DNA of 64,000 bases from contig OY987298.1 in NCBI GenBank assembly GCA_963920635.1, positions 54,415,949 through 54,479,948 on the forward strand, given 5' to 3'. Position 1 is the first letter of the stretch. Each line of letters starts with the position of its first letter. Made by a program: the position numbers and the translations under genes. Origin of the DNA: Pseudeuparius sepicola (taxonomy: Eukaryota > Arthropoda > Insecta > Coleoptera > Anthribidae). This document shows, in pieces, positions 57,357 to 64,000 of the stretch. The notes under the pieces are model-generated. The model made no database searches. It worked only from the letters and a program-made list of their open reading frames with translations, and was not told the DNA's origin.

Positions 57357-58789
57357 ACATTTCCCCACCTTTAAACAAAACCAAAGGTGGTCCCTTTGTA
57401 CTGCCAACATCGCGCGACGGTGCCGCTCTCACCAGCTGGCCTTCAGCTTGATGCCAGTGGCGTATCAAAAGGGACAACACAGGTATTGAAAACTGAAAAC
57501 AAAGTAAAAACACGGATATAGAACAGAAATGCCATGTACCAACGTACTCCAGAAAGTTCCGTTATTTTATTGCACAAACATTAAAATGAAGAAATAACCG
57601 AAAACAGCCGAAACAACATAAATATATGCCATAAACAAAGAACATGCCAAACCAGTCTGTATGCGCCTATGGCTGGAAGCGTTAAATATTTGGGGAGTTA
57701 CTAAAACACCAATTCACGTGTATATGCTACCATTCGGCCTTTCGGCTCTCTCTCACCCCCTCTCTACTCTACTTCCAAGTCGTCGAATGTCCTAACCTTC
57801 CTATAAACTAACCTTGATTTTGTCCATTGATTTCATTAAGAAGCTTTTTCGCTAACTATTGAAATAAAAAAGGTACACGCAGAAGAGGTTTCGGCAATTT
57901 TCAGGTTTTTTAAAAATATCTTGGAAAGTAGGCCATGGATCTAGAATGCGCTTTTACGCAAAGCTAGCCCATCAAAGACACATACATATTTTCCTTCAAA
58001 TGAAGTTCTCCGAAAAATTATTAATTTCAAAAATGCAAAAATATACAATATGTTTCTATTCAAAAATCATATGTTGATTTGACTAAAAAAGTACCCGTCT
58101 AATGTTATAATACAATTTTCACATTAAAAATGAGCTATCTAAGGGGGGGGGAGTGATAACTTACAGGTATACAATCCATCACCCAATACATTGTCTGTCA
58201 CCCAACTTCACTTTTTTCGATTGCTCATAGCTGTTTTTTTGCGTGTTTTGTATATTTTTGTGACTTTTTGTTGTTGATTGTTTGGTGTATTGGTGTGTTT
58301 TGTTATATTATATTGTTATTGTTTTCAAATTCGTTGTTTTGTGGTGGAAAAACTAAAACTGTATTCACTAATCAAGTAGTGTAAAATACTTGAAAATGCA
58401 GCAGAATTTTTATTGTTTCCTATTTTTGAAGTTCAAGCAAATAGGCATGTTTCATTCAGAGCATTACTTCTTGGATAGCTTCTGCTTGTCACAAAGGGAC
58501 CCTTCTAATCCAAATAAAACGATAATTGTTACTATTTTTAAACATTAAAAAAAATTAAGCCAATGAAAAAAAACATGACATACCTGTTACATATGACATA
58601 TTTGTATCCTTACTATTTTGAAATTTTTGATAATCAGGAAAAATCTGGAAAGGTCAGGGAATTTTTCAGGTTCTACAGTGTCCTCCAAAAAGTTCGCAAC
58701 ATAGGGTGAACATTTTTAATTAATGATTTATTTTGAAATTGAAATTTAGGGTTACATTTTGCTTTAAAATATATGAAAAATGCCTTTTT
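57357..58789. other. Non-coding stretch
   Basis: Contains a run of nine G near 58143 and T-rich tracts. No coding or RNA feature recognised. Confidence 0.35.
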
Positions 58790-59060
58790 TATGAATTTTC
58801 TTGTCGGAATTTTTCTTTTTTTCAAAAAAAAATTCCAATTTTTTTTTTCTGATTTTTTTTTTTATATTTTTTTTTCCAAAATTTCATTTTCGAATTTTTT
58901 TTCCCAACATTTTTCCCCAAATTTGTTTTCGGATTTTTTTTCTCAAATTTCGTTTTTAGAAAAAAAATTCCTACATCTGTTTCCGAAATTTTTTCCCAAA
59001 ATTTTGTTTGAACAAATTTTTTCCGCCATTTTTTCCCCAATTTTTCTAATAGCAAAAAAA
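58790..59060. repeat. T-rich degenerate tandem repeat
   Basis: Units of the type TTTTTTCCCAAAATTT with variations run through the segment at a loose 25-35 bp period. The Phe-rich open frame across it is a consequence of composition. Confidence 0.6.
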
Positions 59061-59339
59061 GGAATAGAATAAAAGCTCTCTAATTATGACATATGCAAAC
59101 AATGGCTACAAGTAACAAGTAATGACATTTCGTGGTCTAAATGTGTGTTAAAAGAGACAAAGAAAGACTTTTACAAGAGATAGGTTGAGAAGGAATTCAG
59201 AATATAGTTAAAAATTATTGTAGTACCACAACAAGGCTAATATGTGTTTTGGAGATAAACATCTCGATATCTTGGAAACGAAAAGCTCTACAAAACAAAT
59301 ACAAGCCATATCTTTATAGGCCGAGGGCCAACTGTCTTT

Positions 59340-59575
59340 CCTACAGGTGACTAAAAATTCCAAAACTGGAATATTTGATGCAAGATAAAAGTAGAGAGAA
59401 TTTTCGAAAGACGACTACTAATCAAAAAAGATATCAGAAAAAGTTGCTCGGGAGGCCGGGGTAACCTAGGAAACGCCTTTTGTCCGAACGGACAAAAAAA
59501 ATTCCAAGACGGGTCTCGGATGAATGTTTCATGCAAGTAAAAAGTAGACAGAATGTTTCATTGAACTTGAACTGA
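59340..59575. repeat. Two-copy diverged tandem repeat
   Basis: AAAAATTCCAAAACTGG ... GATGCAAGATAAAAGTAGAGAGAAT (from 59352) recurs as AAAAATTCCAAGACGGG ... CATGCAAGTAAAAAGTAGACAGAAT (from 59497), about 145 bp apart. Confidence 0.5.
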
Positions 59576-59639
59576 TAATCCGGTCAAACTTAAGAAATCT
59601 TTGCAGTGGGTGTCAATAAAAAATGATACATGTTCACAA

Positions 59640-59870
59640 GTTTTGATGAGGCGTCAACTCATTTACACTTGTTGGCATAAAAACCATATGTCAAAAAGTG
59701 TCTGAGCATTAACAACCCACATGTCGCGAAACTTTATGACAAAGCACCAATACGTTGACGCTTGTTGTAGTGGGCAAAAAGCATCTGTGGTTAAAAACGA
59801 TATGTTACAAAACGTTTTGGCGAAGCATCAAGTCGTTCAAGCTTGTTGGCATAACCCTCGAAAAGCACCC
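59640..59870. repeat. Three-unit diverged tandem repeat (about 90 bp)
   Basis: The phrase GCGTCAACTCATTTACACTT / GCACCAATACGTTGACGCTT / GCATCAAGTCGTTCAAGCTT, each followed by GTTG, occurs near 59652, 59746 and 59824. Confidence 0.5.
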
Positions 59871-60063
59871 ACACACTCAGTCTCATTGTAGGCATATGTC
59901 TGTTACTTTAGGTTGTACACAGATGAAGGATTAGTGACGGATCAGACATTAGTAACCATTGAAGATGTATTAGGCATTAGAGTATTACTCTTATGCCAGG
60001 TCAAAGTCAACTGTAGAATCTGTGATCTCACAGAGATGCTACCATACATTATTTTAGGTAGAT

Positions 60064-60077
60064 AACCTAACCTAACC
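60064..60077. repeat. Short CCTAA telomere-like run
   Basis: AACCTAACCTAACC, the TTAGG repeat on the opposite strand to the run at 57344. Confidence 0.35.
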
Positions 60078-60109
60078 AAATATTTTTGGCGTGTTGACCG
60101 AGAGGTTAT

Positions 60110-60580
60110 TGAACTTGTTTATCAATGGGACAGCTGGTGTATATTTACATTTTTTCTTTTCATTGCTCCTGTAAGCCTTCGGAATTTATTTTCCTTTTAT
60201 AGAGATTTTCATTTAGAAGATATCTAGCTGTGTATAAATGAGACAGCTTGTACATGCTTACATTTTTTCTTTTTTTTCCTTCAGGATTTTTTTTGAAAGG
60301 TTTTCCAAAAATATCGGGCTGTTTAAAATGGGGCAGCTGGTAAATACACTTTTTTCTCCTAATCCAGGATTTATTGCACTGGAAAGATAAATTTATATTT
60401 TCCAATATATTATAATACATGGAACAGCTGGTATAAAATGCTCATCATTATAGCTAAGGTGACCTAAAACAAAACAAAACATTTCGAAATCTGCAAGTCT
60501 AAGTTGTTTGTTTTCAAGATATCGAGCTGTTTATAAATGGGACAGCTGGTATATATTTTCATTTTTTCTTTCTTTTGTTT
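60110..60580. repeat. Irregular tandem repeat around GGGACAGCTGGTA
   Basis: The core ATGGGACAGCTGGTATATAT, usually followed by ACATTTTTTCTTTT and preceded by ATATCGAGCTGT, recurs in five diverged copies (about 60125, 60238, 60330, 60418 and 60536), with a further half copy near 61075. Confidence 0.6.
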
Positions 60581-61141
60581 CTGCATTCCTGGATATTTTA
60601 ATTATTGTATTTTGGGAAAAGATAAAAGATGGCCGGTGTGGATTCTACTTTTGTACCAACAAAGTAACCTTTACTTACTTGCTGGTTCGTTCTTATTTTT
60701 GAATTCCAAGTATATATGCAGTCTTCCTTCTATTTGTTACCAATTTTTTTATATATAATGTTTGCAACTTTTTTCACTTTAACTTTATTTATTTATTTTA
60801 TGACGTGTAGTTTTGAATGCACAAAGCCATTATGGCTGAGTAAGTATTTGTTTGTATTTTTTGCAACTATATTGTTTATTTTTTGTGTCGTAGTCTTGGC
60901 CTGATGATATGATTGTTTCTAAATATACGAAACCGGTCGCCTATTTTTAATAAAAACAAAATTGAGCTGCGAGTATTAAGACCTTAATTTTTCATTTATC
61001 AAAGTAAAAAAGCCCTACATTTTTTTTCAAAAGAATGAACTGAGAGAACCAGTATGCATATAGTGATATAAAATGGGACAGCTCCTTTTTTTGCCTTGTA
61101 TACTTTATAACCAAAATGGTTATCTTTGGGCGCCAGAAGCT

Positions 61142-61601
61142 TGAACTATTTGTTGGTTAAATAAAATAACACATTTTTCTATTTACAATGTATTTACAAT
61201 TTGAAATTTGTACATTAGGTGGTTAACAAAATTAGGTGGTTAACAAAAGGTAATAAGCACAATAGCAGCTTAAAGTTCAAACTGACAATAGAATGGTTAT
61301 GTTCGTCAAAAACTAGCTACAAAATCAGAGACGTTTGTTTAACACGAGAGCACTGTGTTTCTAAAAGTTCACACAAGATGTTAACGTTAAGTTGAGAGCA
61401 CTTAGACAATTTGGACTACTTTACAGAGTACCTCGAAACCTTCGACAGTAAAAGCTGAGCATTTGCCACCTCTGCGCCAAGCTTCTCGTTGATGTGACCT
61501 CGGCTAGGCTTCGAGACTCGTGTCGGGTCGTGGTTTTCAAGCTGGTGCCAGAAGATGTGCAAAGTACTCTCGAGCCAAGTTGTAGGGCTGGGGTACTGTC
61601 A
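61142..61601 (-). repeat. Candidate minus-strand 5' LTR with primer-binding site
   Basis: On the minus strand TGACAGTACCCCAGCC begins the segment and AACAAATAGTTCA ends it; six bases later comes TGGCGCCCA (61128-61136), a tRNA-Lys-type primer-binding start. No gag or pol follows at lower coordinates and no second LTR is seen, so only a remnant would remain. Confidence 0.35.
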
Positions 61602-61999
61602 CGTAGACCGTTGTTGACTCGCTCCTGTGCCTCGTGTGCTCACATGCAAAATAAATTACACAAAACAGTCTCTGTTAAGTGCCTACTGCAGTCGAATCGT
61701 CGATGCTTTTACAATTTTCTAGTTAAATTTCTTAAAGGTAAAAAGGTTGAAAATTAATTGAATCTGTACAGATTTTGCAATCAAAATTGGTAAATCTTAA
61801 CTAACAACCCCAAGATAGATTTAAGCATGTAACCTTGAATTATTGAACCCTGAACCTGACTATAAAATATACTAAAAATTAATAACCCAAAAGCGATCAA
61901 TTATCTTGACTGAACCTGCCTTATAAGTTTACTGTACAATATTTACAAGATAAAAGGCAACATTAATAAAATACAATAGGTTTGTCAACTTCCCCATTC
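61602..61999. other. Non-coding stretch
   Basis: No recognisable feature. Confidence 0.35.
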
Positions 62000-62147
62000 G
62001 ATATCAGCTTTATGTCCTGGAAAACAGATGGCTCTGATGGCTAACAATGCATTCTGCATTGTATTTTATCTCCGGAAAGCGCATGGTGAGCCAAAAATGT
62101 GTCAGACGTGACAGCCGTGAGCAGTCTTTAATAATATATCAATCAAT
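62000..62147. mobile_element. Diverged relative of the 10707-10886 MITE
   Basis: Shared blocks in the same order: AACAATG, ATTCTGCATTGTATTTT, TCTCCGGAAAGCGCATGGTG, GACAGCCGTGAGCAGTCTTT. The left terminal repeat is lost and the right one is altered (ATATATCAATCAATG). Confidence 0.7.
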
Positions 62148-62342
62148 GCCACAACACTTAGAAACTTTTTGAAAATAATTGAGAATGGACCAAACTTGAC
62201 TTTTTTATTTGGAATATCCTGTATTTTTTTTTGTTTCTAAAAGCTACTCATCACTTCGGTTTAAGTGATATCAAATCAAATCATTTACAAGTTACAATTA
62301 TTACAAATTAGTAAAAGAATTCTTAGTCTCAAAGATGTACAC

Positions 62343-62576
62343 AGGAAAAATATTAAGGTAAATTTAAAAACACTTAGACTATGACATATTAAAAGAACAC
62401 AAATATTTACAGTAAGGTGATTAAGATGGCTTATTATCCATTGATTATTAAGAAAAATATTAAGGTAAATTTAAAAACACTTAAATCATCTTAAAATACA
62501 AAAGACAATGACATATTAAAAGAACACAAATATTTACAGTAAGATGATTAAGATGGCTTATTATCCATTGATTATT
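62343..62576. repeat. Tandem duplication
   Basis: The unit GAAAAATATTAAGGTAAATT ... GGCTTATTATCCATTGATTA occurs at 62343-62450 and again at 62451-62576; the second copy has about 18 extra bases after AACACTTA. Confidence 0.85.
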
Positions 62577-63336
62577 TCTTCCACAATATACAAAACAAAA
62601 ACACAATAGAAACTCGTGCCGAAAAACACAAAACCGCAACTTTTTACAAACTTTTTGAAGATTCGGGGTTTTTGCAACAGTTGCCGTTTTGTTTTTGGTA
62701 TCCCATTCAGAAGCTGTAAGATCAAAGAGTTTTGATGTGTATACGAACTGACTCCGTCTAATGGTAACAACAAGTCATGTTTCTAGTTTCTTTTTAAATC
62801 TGTATCTATAACTAAGGGTGTTCTGTATGATTAAAAAATCAATAATACATTAGTAAATAGGATTTTATACAATATCCTAAAATGCAGTGATAATCTAGGC
62901 AGACATCCGGGGTGGATTATTAATTATATTAATTAATATTAATTATAAATGGATTCATGCAGCTTTCTATAAAAATAATAATAAATAATAAAATAGAAAA
63001 GGAGTGATATAACATTTTGGAAATTGTTTGCTTGTTGGAAAAGAACTAAAAACAAAAACTAAACTCCGACAGTATTTTGTCTGCTTGGTGAAAATCGAGT
63101 TTCGAATTCGTCTGGGTTCCATTTTCAATTTTCTGTGTTCCAAAAAACCCGAACAAAACAGAAATTCAGCTAGTCTCTTTGTTGGAAAACTGGCATTAGA
63201 TTGGATGCCAATATTTCAAATTCGTTCATTATAACTGAGTGTTCGTTATATCTCGCGGCCTTTATAGCTGAATTCGGCTGTATTTATTAATTTTATCTGA
63301 TTTAATTAATTTCAATTTCTGAAATATGATTTTTAG
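62577..63336. other. Non-coding, probably intron
   Basis: AT-rich; no feature other than the acceptor side leading into the exon at 63337. Confidence 0.35.
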
Positions 63337-63408
63337 GGAGACCTCGAAGGAATCGGAAAACACCTTGTTTAAGGACGGATTTGTATTATGCTAACCTGTA
63401 TAATTGTG
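63337..63408 (+). CDS. Candidate downstream exon of the AT-hook gene
   Basis: TTTTTAG precedes and TGTG|GTAAGT follows a 72-bp segment that is open when read from a phase-1 start, the phase left by the exon ending at 41480. The joined frame continues with a GRPRRNRKTP AT-hook-like core, then CLRTDLYYANLYN. It is exactly 24 codons and ends again in phase 1. Basic content after another GRPKK motif fits the large exon's character. It would imply an intron of 21,856 bp. Other exons may lie between them unseen. Confidence 0.55.
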
Positions 63409-64000
63409 GTAAGTTTAACCATATAGAAAGTAGTTCAGATTAGAGGCCCTGTATGACAAAAAAAGTGACAGTTATTCGTTTTAACAGAGGTTGGACAACG
63501 ATCGGATCTCTCTCTCTGGCGAGGGTCTTATTTTCCCTATCAAATTCATTTTGTGCAACAGAAATATATTTTTTCGCTCTTTCTAGCATTCCCCTATCAG
63601 CATGATGTATCAAAATTTGATTTTAAGGTTAAGCTAACGACAGTTAACTGCCATAAGCGTAGGTAGATGAGGGCACAGTTTAAAATGTATAAAAATATAG
63701 ATAAAACCAATAAATAGGTAAATAAGTTAGGTAGTAGTATGTTATTTGCAAAGCTTCACTAATAATAATTATTGAAGTTTGAATGGAAAAGTGACGAAAC
63801 ATATAATTTGTTCCAAAATATCAGGATAAAAACATTTATTAAATTTTTGTAGGAAGGTGGTAGGTAATGTAGATTGGTATGTACATAAAATTAAACAAGG
63901 CTCTAGCATACCAACTAACCAAACATTCGAATATTTCTTCAATAGGAATCGTAGCTGCAATATTATTTTTTATTACTTTTATTTAAAAATAAAAAAGGTC
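63409..64000. other. Non-coding, probably next intron
   Basis: No open frame with motif; AT-rich up to the end of the window. Confidence 0.35.

Noticed and set aside
58773..59072. Phe/Ile-rich 99-residue ORF resembling a membrane protein
   Set aside because: It arises from the T-rich degenerate tandem repeat; both strands give equally long frames.
60508..60904. Hydrophobic ORFs of 62-73 residues that look like membrane proteins
   Set aside because: They follow from T-rich repeat sequence around the ACAGCTGGTA array and overlap each other in different frames.
1..64000. CRISPR arrays, rRNA genes or bacterial operons
   Set aside because: No regularly spaced identical repeats, no rRNA core sequence and no operon-like gene packing; the sequence is eukaryotic throughout.

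Overview
The window looks like a stretch of an arthropod, most likely insect, nuclear genome. It is AT-rich, carries introns with GT..AG borders, and is packed with nested transposable elements of typical insect kinds: Ty3/Gypsy and DIRS retrotransposons, LINEs with endonuclease and RNase H domains, THAP/Harbinger and Tc1/mariner DNA transposons, and many palindromic elements flanked by TA with termini such as CAGGGTG. A beetle or hemipteran would fit, but I cannot name the species. I see no bacterial genes, rRNA or CRISPR array.

Layout: 1-8 kb holds a foldback repeat, a 547-bp MITE, a 2.0-kb THAP + Harbinger-type element (3652-5654) and a palindromic Tc1/mariner element (5854-7074), followed by a broken DDE transposase (7593-8022) and a candidate minus-strand solo LTR (8151-9461). 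9.6-17.5 kb is a nest. Two palindromic TA elements lie side by side; the second is split by a decayed Gypsy-type retrotransposon (10471-17220). That retrotransposon is itself interrupted by a 180-bp MITE in its leader and a 309-bp inverted repeat in pol. Its leader also holds a small MG-initiated, membrane-segment ORF and a tRNA-like unit. 17.5-25.6 kb is mostly non-coding repeat, with a multi-level palindrome at 20307-22263 and a GTGGC-rich motif field.

25.8-27.5 kb (minus strand) is a decayed DIRS retrotransposon with RT and gag-like parts. 28.0-32.9 kb (plus) is a LINE whose endonuclease domain is split by a 1.6-kb insertion. 33.7-35.0 kb is another palindromic element carrying a 5'-truncated LINE with a clean 8-bp target duplication. 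A Harbinger transposase fragment lies at 36.8-37.2 kb (minus).

The one probable host gene starts left of 38.7 kb: exons 38737-38827 and 39005-41480, with a phase-compatible exon 63337-63408 about 21.9 kb further on. It encodes a low-complexity, charged, AT-hook-type protein that I cannot name. The giant intron is filled by a young, apparently intact Gypsy element (42734-52329; 1,763-bp LTRs that look identical, TSD CATC, gag and pol joined by a canonical A-AAA-AAA -1 slip site), a LINE relic, a 2.06-kb DNA transposon and two LTR-like sequences in inverted orientation. The outer edges of the inverted pair (41711 and 57338) share the 4-bp flank ATAG, as if the whole interval had inserted as one unit. 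57.4-63.3 kb holds degenerate tandem repeats, short TTAGG-like runs and a possible minus-strand LTR with primer-binding site.

Most coding sequence here belongs to mobile elements. Apart from the 42.7-52.3 kb Gypsy element, all of it is broken by frameshifts, stops or insertions.
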